A stretch of 60,265 nucleotides of DNA, from the NCBI GenBank assembly GCA_013214545.1, contig JABSQB010000019.1, forward strand, positions 1-60,265. The letters are read 5' to 3'. The DNA is from Henriciella sp. GTDB lineage: Bacteria; Pseudomonadota; Alphaproteobacteria; Caulobacterales; Hyphomonadaceae. The notes beneath the pieces are model-generated. The model did no database searches, had not been told where the DNA came from, and worked only from the letters and a program-made list of their open reading frames with translations. Below are positions 7,384 through 15,845 of the stretch, piece after piece. How positions within the stretch are numbered: position 1 is the first letter of the stretch; every line of letters begins with the position of its first letter. Made by a program: the position numbers and the translations under genes.

Positions 7384-8727
7384 ATGAGATATCTCCCTTT
7401 GACCTCCGAAGATCGCGCCGCGATGCTGAACACGATTGGTGCGGCATCGGTCGATGATTTCTATCAGGACGTCCCTGAAAGCGCGCGTCTGAACGGTACG
7501 ATTGAAGGTCTGCCCGACCATCAAGGTGAACTCGCGGTAGAGCGCCATCTTGCCCGCCTGGCCGCGAAGAACACAACGGCCAGCGAAGTGCCATTCTTCG
7601 TCGGGGCAGGGGCTTATAAACACCACGTGCCGGCCAGCGTGGACATGATTATCCAGCGCTCGGAATTCCTCACCACATACACCCCGTACCAGCCTGAAAT
7701 CGCTCAGGGCACGCTGCAGACTCTATTTGAATTCCAGACCCAGGTGGCGGCGATGACGGCCATGGATGTGGCCAATGCCAGCATGTATGACGGCTCTACG
7801 GCTTGCGCCGAAGCGGCGGTCATGGCCTGCCGTGTGACGCGCCGCAAGAAAGTCGTCCTGTCAGGTGGCCTGCACCCGCATTATGCCGCGGCGACGCGCC
7901 TTCTCTGCGAAGCGCAAGGGATCGAAGTCGTCGAACTCCCACCGGCAATAGATGGCGAACTTGAGCTCGCCAATCATGTTGACGACGCCACGGCCTGCGT
8001 GATCGGCCAATCGCCAAACGTGTTCGGCACGGTGACAGATCTCTCACCAGTGGCCGACGCTGCGCACGAAAAGAAAGCGCTGTTGGTCAGCGTCTTCACC
8101 GAGGCCGTTTCGCTCGGCCTTGTGACGCCACCCGGAGAGATGGGCGCTGATATCGCGGTCGGGGAAGGCCAGTCCATCGGCAACCCACTAACTTTTGGCG
8201 GCCCCTATGTCGGGCTGTTCGCCTGCACTCAGAAACTCGTTCGGCAAATGCCTGGACGCCTTTGCGGCGAGACAGTCGATGCTGACGGCAAACGCGGCTT
8301 CGTGCTCACCCTATCGACCCGTGAGCAGCACATTCGCCGTGACAAGGCGACGTCAAATATCTGTACGAATTCAGGGCTTTGTGCGCTGGCATTCACAGCG
8401 CACATGACCCTGCTCGGCGGCACGGGGCTGGAACAGTTGGCGTCGCTCAATCATGAAGCGGCCTGCGATCTTGCCGATGCATTGGCGGCTGTTCCCGGGG
8501 TCGAGATCCTCACTCCGCGTTTCTTCAACGAGTTTGCCTTCCGCACCCCGGTCGATGCTGAAGCGGTGCTGGCCATGTTGGAAGAACGCGGCGTGCTCGG
8601 CGGCATCAGGGCCAGCCGATTACTGCCGCATGATGGGCTTGGCGACGTCATCATCGCTGCTGCCACGGAGTGCACAACGCAAGACGATATCGCGGCTTAT
8701 GCGGCGGCGCTGAAGGAGGTGATCTGA
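7384..8727 (+). CDS. gcvPA: Glycine dehydrogenase (decarboxylating) subunit 1
   Basis: A 447-residue protein equal to the N-terminal half of the P protein. With GcvPB it forms the PLP enzyme that decarboxylates glycine and loads the aminomethyl group on GcvH. Typical stretches are [54 protein letters not shown] (seen as consecutive blocks), [12 protein letters not shown] and GGPYVGLFA. The split PA/PB arrangement is the form common in many alphaproteobacteria and Gram-positives. The ATG at 7384 follows GGAAGGATTGACT. Its TGA overlaps the gcvPB ATG by one base. Confidence 0.96.
   Translation: MRYLPLTSEDRAAMLNTIGAASVDDFYQDVPESARLNGTIEGLPDHQGELAVERHLARLAAKNTTASEVPFFVGAGAYKHHVPASVDMIIQRSEFLTTYTPYQPEIAQGTLQTLFEFQTQVAAMTAMDVANASMYDGSTACAEAAVMACRVTRRKKVVLSGGLHPHYAAATRLLCEAQGIEVVELPPAIDGELELANHVDDATACVIGQSPNVFGTVTDLSPVADAAHEKKALLVSVFTEAVSLGLVTPPGEMGADIAVGEGQSIGNPLTFGGPYVGLFACTQKLVRQMPGRLCGETVDADGKRGFVLTLSTREQHIRRDKATSNICTNSGLCALAFTAHMTLLGGTGLEQLASLNHEAACDLADALAAVPGVEILTPRFFNEFAFRTPVDAEAVLAMLEERGVLGGIRASRLLPHDGLGDVIIAAATECTTQDDIAAYAAALKEVI
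8713..8724 (+). promoter_or_regulatory. Full-length Shine-Dalgarno sequence of gcvPB
   Basis: AAGGAGGTGATC matches the complement of the 16S rRNA 3' tail over all 12 bases. It sits inside the last codons of gcvPA and two bases before the gcvPB ATG, counted from its 3' end (about eight bases from the core GGAGG). It fixes the start of gcvPB at 8727 and suggests strong independent initiation, probably to match subunit amounts. Confidence 0.8.
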
Positions 8728-10295
8728 TGGGAATGCAATCGATTGGTCGTCCGACCGCACCGTTCGCAGGCGGCATTTCTGACGTGGAAACTGTCTCTGG
8801 CTCCAAAGGCCTGATGCAACGCGAAGACCTGATCTTTGAAGTTGGTGACCCGGACAAGACGGGCGTTGATCTGCCCGCCGCCAAAGGGACCAAGAACCGT
8901 CTGGGCGGGGTCACTCGAAAGCGGGGCAGCGGCTTGCCGGGCCTGTCAGAGCCCGAAGCTGTGCGCCACTATATGCGTCTCAGCCAGAAGAACTACGCTA
9001 TCGATCTCGGCTTGTTCCCGCTTGGCTCGTGCACGATGAAGCACAATCCACGTCTGAACGAGAAAGCGGCCCGCATGCCGGGCTTCGCAGACATTCACCC
9101 GCTGCAGCCGCAGCGAACGGTGCAAGGCGCGCTGGAGCTGATTGATGAGCTGGCGACTTGGCTGAAGACGCTGACCGGCATGCCTGCTGTGGCGATGAGC
9201 CCGAAAGCTGGCGCGCATGGAGAGCTGTGCGGCATGCTCGCCATTCGTCAGGCATTGATTGCGCGCGGCGAAGCAGAGACGCGCAAGCGTGTGCTGGTTC
9301 CAGCCTCTGCCCATGGCACTAATCCTGCGACAGCGATCCAGTGCGGCTTCATTGTTGATGAGATCAAGGCCAATGAACGCGGTCGCGTCGATATGGCGGA
9401 TCTGAAATCCAAGCTTGAGACCACCGATGACATTGCCGGGATCATGCTGACCAATCCAAACACGTGTGGTCTGTTTGAAACCGACATCAAGGAAATTGCC
9501 GACCTGATCCACGCCGCTGGCGGTTACTTCTATTGCGACGGCGCTAATTTCAACGCGATTGTCGGACGCGTGCGTCCGGGCGATCTCGGCGTCGATGCGA
9601 TGCATATCAATCTGCACAAGACCTTCTCCACCCCGCATGGCGGCGGTGGTCCTGGCTCTGGCCCGACTGTGCTCTCAGACGCGCTCGCGCCCTATGCGCC
9701 GGTGCCTTACGTCGTCAATGAAGGCGATGGCTTCCATCTGGTCGAGGAGGCCGAAGGCGAAGCCGCGGAAGCCTTTGGGCGCATGGTAGCTTTCCATGGT
9801 CAGATGGGCATGTTTGTGCGGGCACTCACCTATATGCTGAGTCATGGTGCAGACGGTCTTCAGCAGGTGGCTGAAGACGCTGTACTAAACGCCAATTACA
9901 TCCAGGCGCGTTTGAAATCGGTGATGACGCCAGCCTTTGACGGCTATTTCATGCATGAGGCTTTGTTCTCCGACGCGTTCACCGCCGACGGGATCGAGAC
10001 GATCGATATTGCCAAAGCCATGCTGGACGAAGGCTATCATCCGATGACCATGTATTTCCCTCTGGTTGTCCATGGCGCCATGCTGATCGAGCCCACAGAG
10101 ACTGAGTCCAAGCAGGAGCTCGACCGCTTCTGCGACATGCTTAGCGTGATCGCGGAGCGCGCGGCTCAAGGCGACGAAACGCTGAAAGGTGCGCCATACC
10201 TTGCGCCAATGAAGCGGTTGGATGAGACCCAGGCGGCGCGCAAACCGGTTCTGAAATGGGTCCCACCTGAGCCAGCCGCCGTAGCTGCGGAGTGA
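8727..10295 (+). CDS. gcvPB: Glycine dehydrogenase (decarboxylating) subunit 2
   Basis: A 522-residue C-terminal half of the P protein, carrying the PLP site: the lysine lies in MHINLHKTFSTPHGGGGPG. Other marks are GLFPLGSCTMKHNPRLNE, HPLQPQRTVQG, SAHGTNPATA, MLTNPNTCGLFE and YHPMTMYFPLVV. It pairs with GcvPA to decarboxylate glycine. The start is set by a perfect Shine-Dalgarno at 8713-8724. It is the last gene of the operon; its TGA is one base from the stop of the convergent acyltransferase. The L protein (lipoamide dehydrogenase) is not in the window and is presumably shared with other complexes. Confidence 0.97.
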   Translation: MGMQSIGRPTAPFAGGISDVETVSGSKGLMQREDLIFEVGDPDKTGVDLPAAKGTKNRLGGVTRKRGSGLPGLSEPEAVRHYMRLSQKNYAIDLGLFPLGSCTMKHNPRLNEKAARMPGFADIHPLQPQRTVQGALELIDELATWLKTLTGMPAVAMSPKAGAHGELCGMLAIRQALIARGEAETRKRVLVPASAHGTNPATAIQCGFIVDEIKANERGRVDMADLKSKLETTDDIAGIMLTNPNTCGLFETDIKEIADLIHAAGGYFYCDGANFNAIVGRVRPGDLGVDAMHINLHKTFSTPHGGGGPGSGPTVLSDALAPYAPVPYVVNEGDGFHLVEEAEGEAAEAFGRMVAFHGQMGMFVRALTYMLSHGADGLQQVAEDAVLNANYIQARLKSVMTPAFDGYFMHEALFSDAFTADGIETIDIAKAMLDEGYHPMTMYFPLVVHGAMLIEPTETESKQELDRFCDMLSVIAERAAQGDETLKGAPYLAPMKRLDETQAARKPVLKWVPPEPAAVAAE

Positions 10296-10296
10296 A

Positions 10297-11451
10297 TCAG
10301 ATCGCCGCTGGGGTGTTCTCAGCGGCGGTGCTTGCTGAATTCGGGCGCCAACGCCGGAAGAAGTGAATGGATGGACGCTCGAACCAGCGATAGGTGAGGG
10401 CTGAGACGGTAATTGTCCCAGCGGTGACGAGAACGAGATAGACCGGCGTTACGATCGGGCCTGGCTCGAACAGCGTATACGTGACCCGGCCGATCGCGCT
10501 GATCGTGAGGGTGTGACACAGATAGAGAGAATAGCTCCAGTCGCCGAGCGCAACCATGACCTTAGGAATGCGCCGACCGAGACCATGTTGCAACTCCAAT
10601 GCAACGAGTCCATAAATCAGCAAGGCGAAAGGTAGGCCGTAGAACAGAGTGCGTCGCCAGACCGGGTCCATCGCCGTGAAGTCTTGATGCCCGAGCGCAG
10701 CCATCAATGCTTGCGTTGGTTCCAGATCCAGGTTGAGGAACGGGATTAGGACGCCGAGACCACCGATGAGCGCGCACGGCAAAGCAAAGCTGCGCCATCC
10801 CGCCTTGACTGCGTATCCGACCAGGGCTCCGACGGTGAATTGCAGCGTCATTGGATAGAAGGCGAGCTCTATCAGATTGCCTGCGAAGTTGTCTGAAAGA
10901 CCGGCGAGTGCTCCCACCACAACAATCGCTGACCAGGCCAAGATCCCGAAAAGGCGCATCCGCGCGGGAAGGAGCAGGATTAGAATCGCGAAAGCGATGT
11001 AGAAATACACTTCATGCACCAGCGTCCAGCCCACGCCCAGGACGGGGTGTTCAGGCTGTGGCCACAAGATGAAAGAGTGGAAGAGGTGAACCGTGCTGTT
11101 CAGGCCGGCCGCATCAACGCGTGGCGCGTCATACAGCGTGCCTTTCATGGTCCAGAAGAAGATCACCATAGCGATCGCGAACAGCCACCAGAGCGGGTAG
11201 ATGCGCGTCGCACGCGAGAACAGGAAATCGCCCGCTTGCCCGAGCCCTCTACGTAAATCACCGGCGACCCAGACAATGATGAAACCCGAGATCACGAAAA
11301 ACAGGTCGACCCCGTGCGCGCCATTGATCCAGAGATCGGTGAGCTTATGCGCACGTTCGGAATGCGCCTCTTCGATCGCCATGACGTGGCATAGAAACAC
11401 AGCGAGAGCGGCGATGCCTCGTAATGCCTGTATGGAATAGAGTTTCGTCAT
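10297..11451 (-). CDS. OafA-type acyltransferase (acyltransferase 3 family), copy 1
   Basis: A 384-residue polytopic membrane protein of the acyltransferase-3 family. It begins with YSIQALRGIAALAVFLCHV, then GVDLFFVISGFIIVW, FLFSRATRIYPLWW and, midway, LGVGWTLVHEVYFY; about ten membrane segments follow, ending with TYRWFERPSIHFFRR. Family members move acetyl or other short acyl groups onto sugars of lipopolysaccharide, exopolysaccharide, peptidoglycan or lipids; His in the first helix and the Arg/Tyr after the first loop are the expected active residues. The target cannot be read from the sequence. It follows a close paralogue, 88 bases downstream of it on the same strand. Confidence 0.88.
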   Translation of the reverse strand: MTKLYSIQALRGIAALAVFLCHVMAIEEAHSERAHKLTDLWINGAHGVDLFFVISGFIIVWVAGDLRRGLGQAGDFLFSRATRIYPLWWLFAIAMVIFFWTMKGTLYDAPRVDAAGLNSTVHLFHSFILWPQPEHPVLGVGWTLVHEVYFYIAFAILILLLPARMRLFGILAWSAIVVVGALAGLSDNFAGNLIELAFYPMTLQFTVGALVGYAVKAGWRSFALPCALIGGLGVLIPFLNLDLEPTQALMAALGHQDFTAMDPVWRRTLFYGLPFALLIYGLVALELQHGLGRRIPKVMVALGDWSYSLYLCHTLTISAIGRVTYTLFEPGPIVTPVYLVLVTAGTITVSALTYRWFERPSIHFFRRWRPNSASTAAENTPAAI

Positions 11452-11539
11452 GACTCGCTTTGCGCTGCGCGGTGGTCAGCTTCCAATCAGCCGACGAAAA
11501 CACGCTAGTTCCTTTGTCTATGCAGGCACACCGGGATAA

Positions 11540-12640
11540 TCAACTGCGCTGTGTTTTGCTGGGCCCGAAAAGCCTTTGACGTGTTTTGCGGGTGCTCTGG
11601 ACAATCGGCTTTTCGAAGAAATTGTAGGTAATGCCGGATACCATGATCGCGGCCATGCTCGCCAAGACGACGAAGGCCAAATTGTCGAACGGGCCAGCAA
11701 TGTCGAAATGCGTGAAATACAGACGCGCCAGCGCTGTGATCACCAGAATATGGCTGAGATAAAGCGAATAGCTCCAGTCGCCGACGGTCACCAGACTGTT
11801 GGGCATGAGACCAGACAGCGTGCCGCGGCGCTCTAGGCTGACCAGTCCGTAGACTATGAGCGTATAGGCCGGTCCATAAGCCAGCATACGGTAGGTAGGT
11901 TGCAGTTGATGAGCGACCGTGAAATCGACTGAAACGACCGCGCACACCAGCAGGGCGAGGCCGAGTACAACAGCCGGCCAGGCAAATCGCGTGAAGCCCG
12001 ACAGAATGAGCCATGCCACCGCGCTGCCCATCAGAAATTCGAGCGTTAGCGGGAATAGCGCTAGACTTAGCAAAGAGCTTGCGAAAAAACCGGTCCATTG
12101 CAGCGCCGTCGACACAACAATGAGGAGTGCCCAGAGCACAAAGGCCGGTTTGCGAAAGCCCACGGGCAACAATAAAATCAGCGCAAACACCACGTAAAAG
12201 TACATCTCGTGGATGAGCGTCCATCCGAGCACGAGGACTGGCGGGGAGCCTTGGGGCAGCAGCAGGAACGACTTCAACAGATGCATCGGCCCTTCGGCGT
12301 CTGAGATGTGGTCGACGTCCCATGGGTGCCCGGTGGAAACAAAGAAGTAAGCCGCCGCAACCGCTGCGAACAACCACCAGAGCGGATAGATTCGTAAAAC
12401 GCGGGAGAACATGAATTTCAGGCTGCTTTGGGTGCCTCTCGGCGAATCTCCGGCAACCCAAACCATAATGAAGCCTGAAATCACAAAAAACAGATCCACG
12501 CCGCTGACGCCTGATATCCAGATTGGCGACAGTAGAGGCGCGGTATTCGACAATTGCGATTCGAGGCCTTGCAGATGTGCCAACATGACCGCAATTGCCG
12601 CTATGGCTCGCAGTGCCTGAACGCTCTTGAGCTGTTGCAT
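11540..12640 (-). CDS. OafA-type acyltransferase (acyltransferase 3 family), copy 2
   Basis: A 366-residue paralogue of the downstream acyltransferase: SVQALRAIAAIAVMLAHL, GVDLFFVISGFIMVWVAGD, FMFSRVLRIYPLWW, LGWTLIHEMYFYVVF and VTVGDWSYSLYLSHIL match it block by block. This points to a tandem duplication followed by divergence, since the luminal loops differ. A frame extends up to 12685, but the ATG at 12640, with AAGGCAG upstream and MQQLKSVQALR as the usual N-terminus, is preferred. Function as for copy 1: transfer of an acyl group to a cell-surface glycan or lipid, target unknown. It is first in a two-gene unit. Confidence 0.87.
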   Translation of the reverse strand: MQQLKSVQALRAIAAIAVMLAHLQGLESQLSNTAPLLSPIWISGVSGVDLFFVISGFIMVWVAGDSPRGTQSSLKFMFSRVLRIYPLWWLFAAVAAAYFFVSTGHPWDVDHISDAEGPMHLLKSFLLLPQGSPPVLVLGWTLIHEMYFYVVFALILLLPVGFRKPAFVLWALLIVVSTALQWTGFFASSLLSLALFPLTLEFLMGSAVAWLILSGFTRFAWPAVVLGLALLVCAVVSVDFTVAHQLQPTYRMLAYGPAYTLIVYGLVSLERRGTLSGLMPNSLVTVGDWSYSLYLSHILVITALARLYFTHFDIAGPFDNLAFVVLASMAAIMVSGITYNFFEKPIVQSTRKTRQRLFGPSKTQRS

Positions 12641-12763
12641 GGTCTGCCTTGTGTGTTCTTGGCGAAACGACGTTCTGAAATTCACGTGATTTCAACGGAA
12701 TGTGTGTATGCAAAATGCCTAAGTCTTGCCAGAGTCATAATTCACAAAAGGCCTATTGGAAGA

Positions 12764-13138
12764 ATGGGGCAGAGGACCATATTAAAGGAAATGCCAGACG
12801 GATCGTCTCCTTTCGGTAAAGAGCGCCTTAAGCAAGGCGCCGCCACAGCTCCGCTCGGAGTTGTTGGTTCGAGCGTGCGCACGCTTATCCGGCAGGCCTT
12901 TGCGCTTCTGGGTCTGGTTCTGATCGCTGTTGCTATTCCGATTGCCTTCGTCACGCCGCTTCTACCGATTGGTTTGCCGATCGCGATCCTGGGCGTTGTC
13001 CTGCTTGGCCGAAACTCGCTTTGGGGACGGCGCTGGATGGAAGGTGTTCTGGAACGTCATCCTCGGGTGGAGCGTTTCGCACCGAATTGGCTGATGAAAG
13101 CCGTCTTCGCGCGTGAGAAGCGAACCCCTGAAAAATAA
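12764..13138 (+). CDS. Small PGPGW/DUF454-like membrane protein
   Basis: About 124 residues: a polar N-terminus, two adjoining membrane segments (roughly 43-60 and 63-82) joined by TPLLPIGLPIAILG, and a basic C-terminal tail RWMEGVLERHPRVERF. The Pro/Gly-rich turn followed by a short LGRNSLWGRRWM stretch recalls PGPGW and DUF454 proteins, which have no known role. The start is uncertain: ATG 12764 has GGA close by, and ATG 12791 has AAAGG too close. A strong hairpin begins directly at the stop codon. It reads away from the acyltransferases. Confidence 0.6.
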   Translation: MGQRTILKEMPDGSSPFGKERLKQGAATAPLGVVGSSVRTLIRQAFALLGLVLIAVAIPIAFVTPLLPIGLPIAILGVVLLGRNSLWGRRWMEGVLERHPRVERFAPNWLMKAVFAREKRTPEK

Positions 13139-13163
13139 AAGCCCACTGAGATCAGCGGGCTTT
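13138..13163. terminator. Bidirectional terminator between the small membrane protein and the atp genes
   Basis: AAAGCCC at 13138-13144 and GGGCTTT at 13157-13163 pair over a 12-base loop. On the minus strand the stem is followed by TTTATTTTT, a good terminator for the atpF end of the F0 operon; on the plus strand the tail is TTTCG, weaker. Confidence 0.8.
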
Positions 13164-13191
13164 CGAAATTCTTGAAACTTGAAACCGTCGC

Positions 13192-13743
13192 TTAATTGAG
13201 ACGCTTGTCGATTTCGCTCAAGGCGCCGTCGAACAGGTCGTCCGATCCGTCTGACTTGGAAAGAATCGATCGTGCGGCTTCTGTCGCAGCGTCGGCTGCT
13301 ACGCGGCGAACGTCTGCAGCTGCGTCAGCCTCAGCGCGTGCGATGCGGGCCTCAGCCTGTGCTTCGCGGCGTGCGACTTTTGCTTTGAGATCGGCCTTGG
13401 CTTGCTTCATCATCGCATCGGCGTCCGCTTTGGCGCGCTTGACGATGTCTTCTGCGGCTGCGTCGGCTTCTTTTGCCTTCTTCTTGGCATCAGCCATTAG
13501 CTTGGACGCTTCCTCACGCAAGGCGCGGGCTTCGTCGATCTGGCTCTGGATGCCTTCGGCGCGCTCATCAAGCTTGGAGAAGATGAGTTTAAAGCCGCCA
13601 ACAAAAGCAACGATGAACAGGAAGATGACCAAAGCGGCAAAGGCCGTCGCGGTCGTCGGGTCCGCATACCACGGTGTTTTGGCGTCAGCTGCGTGGGCAG
13701 CGGGCGCGAAAAGCAAGGCGGAGGCGAGAAGGGCGTAACGCAT
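13192..13743 (-). CDS. atpF: F0F1 ATP synthase subunit b
   Basis: A 183-residue peripheral-stalk subunit. A signal-like hydrophobic start (MRYALLASALLFAPAAHA) is followed by a second membrane segment at about 35-55 and then a long, charged, Ala-rich helix rich in heptads (DERAEGIQSQIDEARALREEASK, seen in pieces) that forms the b/b' coiled coil linking F0 to F1. The extra N-terminal hydrophobic stretch is common in alphaproteobacterial b subunits and may be removed. It lies five bases after b' and is the last gene before the terminator. Confidence 0.93.
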   Translation of the reverse strand: MRYALLASALLFAPAAHAADAKTPWYADPTTATAFAALVIFLFIVAFVGGFKLIFSKLDERAEGIQSQIDEARALREEASKLMADAKKKAKEADAAAEDIVKRAKADADAMMKQAKADLKAKVARREAQAEARIARAEADAAADVRRVAADAATEAARSILSKSDGSDDLFDGALSEIDKRLN

Positions 13744-13748
13744 GACTC

Positions 13749-14291
13749 TTATCCATCTCCCAGCGCTGTTTTAACCGCGCTGTTGATACTGCGCTTGGCC
13801 GCCTTCGTGCCGAGCTTGCTGAGAATAACCTCAGTCGTTTCACCGGCAATGGTTGCGACATTCTTCATCGCTTCGGCGCGAAGCTCGGTGATGCGACCGT
13901 CGGCTTCAGCCAGCTTGGCATCAACTTCGGCGTCGACCTTGGCCGTCTCGTCCGCGATCGTCTTGTCGATCTTCGCGCGGGCTTTGTCTGCAGTCTCACG
14001 AGCCTTGGCATGAGCCTTGGCAATCGAGACCTCAACCGCTTTCTGCGCGTCGACAGCTTCCTCATTGAGGCGTGCAGCCTCGTCGAGGTCGCTGGCAATT
14101 GAACTCTCGCGCCGCTCAAGCGTGTTGCCAATGCTCGGCAGAATGAAGCGCGAGAGTACAAAGTACAGGGTACCGAATAGCAGCACCAACCAGAAAACCT
14201 GGGAGGGGAAGTGCCATGTTTCAAACGGCGGGAATGGCGCGGCTTCTTTTGCCCCGCTTGCCGCCTCTGCAGCCATCATGATCGCAATCAT
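13749..14291 (-). CDS. atpF2: F0F1 ATP synthase subunit b'
   Basis: A 180-residue second stalk subunit: short N-terminus, one membrane segment (about 29-48, VFWLVLLFGTLYFVLSRFIL), then ILPSIGNTLERRESSI and a long charged helix. A separate b' subunit that pairs with b is typical of alphaproteobacteria, cyanobacteria and plastids. ATG codons at 14291, 14279 and 14276 are all possible; AAAGGA lies about 14 bases before the first. Part of atpI-atpB-atpE-atpF2-atpF. Confidence 0.93.
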   Translation of the reverse strand: MIAIMMAAEAASGAKEAAPFPPFETWHFPSQVFWLVLLFGTLYFVLSRFILPSIGNTLERRESSIASDLDEAARLNEEAVDAQKAVEVSIAKAHAKARETADKARAKIDKTIADETAKVDAEVDAKLAEADGRITELRAEAMKNVATIAGETTEVILSKLGTKAAKRSINSAVKTALGDG

Positions 14292-14334
14292 AACCTATCG
14301 GTTCCTTTGAGTGTCGTGAAGATCAGGTGCGTGG

Positions 14335-14571
14335 TTAGACCACGAACAGGATCAGAATCGCGACCAGGAATGACAGAATGCCGAGCGCTTCTGAAAGCGC
14401 CATACCGATGAACAGGTTACCGGTTTGCTGTGGAGCAGCAGATGGGTTGCGCATCGCAGCGTCAAGGAATGAGCCGAAGATGTTACCCACACCAATAGCA
14501 GCACCGATCATGCCGAGGGTTGCGAGGCCAGCACCTACGTACTTAAGACCGAGAGTGATATCGCCTTCCAT
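14335..14571 (-). CDS. atpE: F0F1 ATP synthase subunit c
   Basis: A 78-residue hairpin of two membrane helices that forms the rotating c ring. The polar loop has Arg41-Asn-Pro and the ion-binding carboxylate is Glu61 in ALSEALGI. No extra polar ligands of the Na+ type are evident around it, so proton use is likely. The ATG at 14571 is preceded by AAGGAG and gives the standard length; an upstream in-frame start at 14640 lacks support. Confidence 0.97.
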   Translation of the reverse strand: MEGDITLGLKYVGAGLATLGMIGAAIGVGNIFGSFLDAAMRNPSAAPQQTGNLFIGMALSEALGILSFLVAILILFVV

Positions 14572-14682
14572 GAGAATCTCCTTTGGGAAGTCTTTCGTTC
14601 GATTTGCGCCCCGTGAAGCGTGTTCGAAGGGGCACGTCAAGTTGAAACAGCACGGCTAAATAGCCGCAGTGAAGCGGGCTCC

Positions 14683-15471
14683 TTAGTGCGACGGGTGTAG
14701 GGCGTCGTTCAGGTAGACGCAGGTCAGGATCGCAAACACGTAGGCTTGCAGACCTGCAACAAGAAATTCGAGCGCATTCAGGGCAATGCCCATGCCGAAC
14801 GCAAGCGGCGCCACAAGCAGTCCAATACCGCCAGCTGTAATGCCTGTCACAACGAAGCCGGCAAACAGTTTCAGCAGGATGTGACCCGCCAGCATGTTGG
14901 CGAACAGACGCAGAGACAAGGTCAGCGGGCGCGCGATGAATGAAATGATTTCGATCGGAATCAGGATCGCATAAATGACGATCTTACCGAGAATTGGCAT
15001 GTCTCCGAGAGACGGTGCAAATAGGCCGAAGAATTTCAGGCCATTTTTCCACAGACCGAAAATGATCACGATGCTGATGACCAGCAGCGCCAGCAATCCG
15101 GTCACAATGATGTGGCTGGTTGTGGTGAAGGCGTAAGGCACCATGCCGATCAGGTTGGCGAACAGGATGAAGAAGAACAATGTGAACACGAACGGAAAGA
15201 AGCGAAGGCCTTCCTCTCCAGCTGTGCCGCGGATCATGTCAGCGACAAAACCATAGCCAATTTCGCCCATCGATTGCAGGCGGTTTGGAACAACCTTGCC
15301 GCGCGAAGCTGCGTAACTAAAAAATGCGATGCACAGCACAACGCCGAGCAGCATAAAGCCAGCTGCGTTGGTGAAGGAAATATCGTAGCCAAAGACCGGT
15401 GGCAGTTCGAACCATTTCTGGACCTCGAATTGCTTCATTGGATCGGCAGCGCCGTAGAAAAAGAGATTCAT
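14683..15471 (-). CDS. atpB: F0F1 ATP synthase subunit a
   Basis: A 262-residue membrane subunit that forms the proton half-channels. The essential arginine is Arg188 in TLSLRLFANMLAGH; NLIGMVPYAFTTTSH and EIISFIARPLTLS are further signatures. It starts nine bases after the atpI stop. The 111-base gap to atpE carries the atpE ribosome site and is the longest inside the operon. Confidence 0.97.
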   Translation of the reverse strand: MNLFFYGAADPMKQFEVQKWFELPPVFGYDISFTNAAGFMLLGVVLCIAFFSYAASRGKVVPNRLQSMGEIGYGFVADMIRGTAGEEGLRFFPFVFTLFFFILFANLIGMVPYAFTTTSHIIVTGLLALLVISIVIIFGLWKNGLKFFGLFAPSLGDMPILGKIVIYAILIPIEIISFIARPLTLSLRLFANMLAGHILLKLFAGFVVTGITAGGIGLLVAPLAFGMGIALNALEFLVAGLQAYVFAILTCVYLNDALHPSH

Positions 15472-15479
15472 AATCGCGT

Positions 15480-15827
15480 CTATTCTTCTGGGTTAGAGCC
15501 CGTTTTGTCGGGGCTCATGGCCGGATTAGTCGCATCCGTCAACTCTTTGTAAGCGCGAATAACACTTAGCACTCCGGCGGCGAGGCCAAAGCCCATCATG
15601 ATCAGCAGTCCCCAGGGCTCGGTTCCGAAAGCGGTATCGATCCAATAACCGATCATTATCCCAACAAATACGGCCATTCCGAACTCTGCGCCGTAGCGCA
15701 AGGCCATGGATCCGGCATTGGCGCCAGCTGAGGATTCTTGCTGTGCTTTCTTTTTCTCAGGCTTCTCCTGCGCGCTTTTGGCGCGGGCGATGCGTTCGGC
15801 CAGATCGTCGTTTTCGTCGCTATTCAT
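15480..15827 (-). CDS. atpI: AtpI family F0F1 ATP synthase assembly protein
   Basis: A 115-residue protein with a polar, Lys/Glu-rich N-terminus (residues 1-40) and two membrane helices (about 49-66 and 72-90: GMAVFVGIMIGYWIDTAFG, LLIMMGFGLAAGV). This is the alphaproteobacterial ATP synthase gene 1 type, thought to help assemble the c ring. No strong ribosome site is visible before the ATG, which lies 18 bases after the smc stop, so translation may depend on read-through from smc. Confidence 0.88.
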   Translation of the reverse strand: MNSDENDDLAERIARAKSAQEKPEKKKAQQESSAGANAGSMALRYGAEFGMAVFVGIMIGYWIDTAFGTEPWGLLIMMGFGLAAGVLSVIRAYKELTDATNPAMSPDKTGSNPEE

Positions 15828-15845
15828 GCCGAGTCGCTACCGCGT

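Noticed and set aside
13196-13738. A 180-codon frame antisense to atpF
   Set aside because: Ser/Ala/Arg-rich mirror of the Ala/Lys/Glu-rich coiled coil; a composition artefact.
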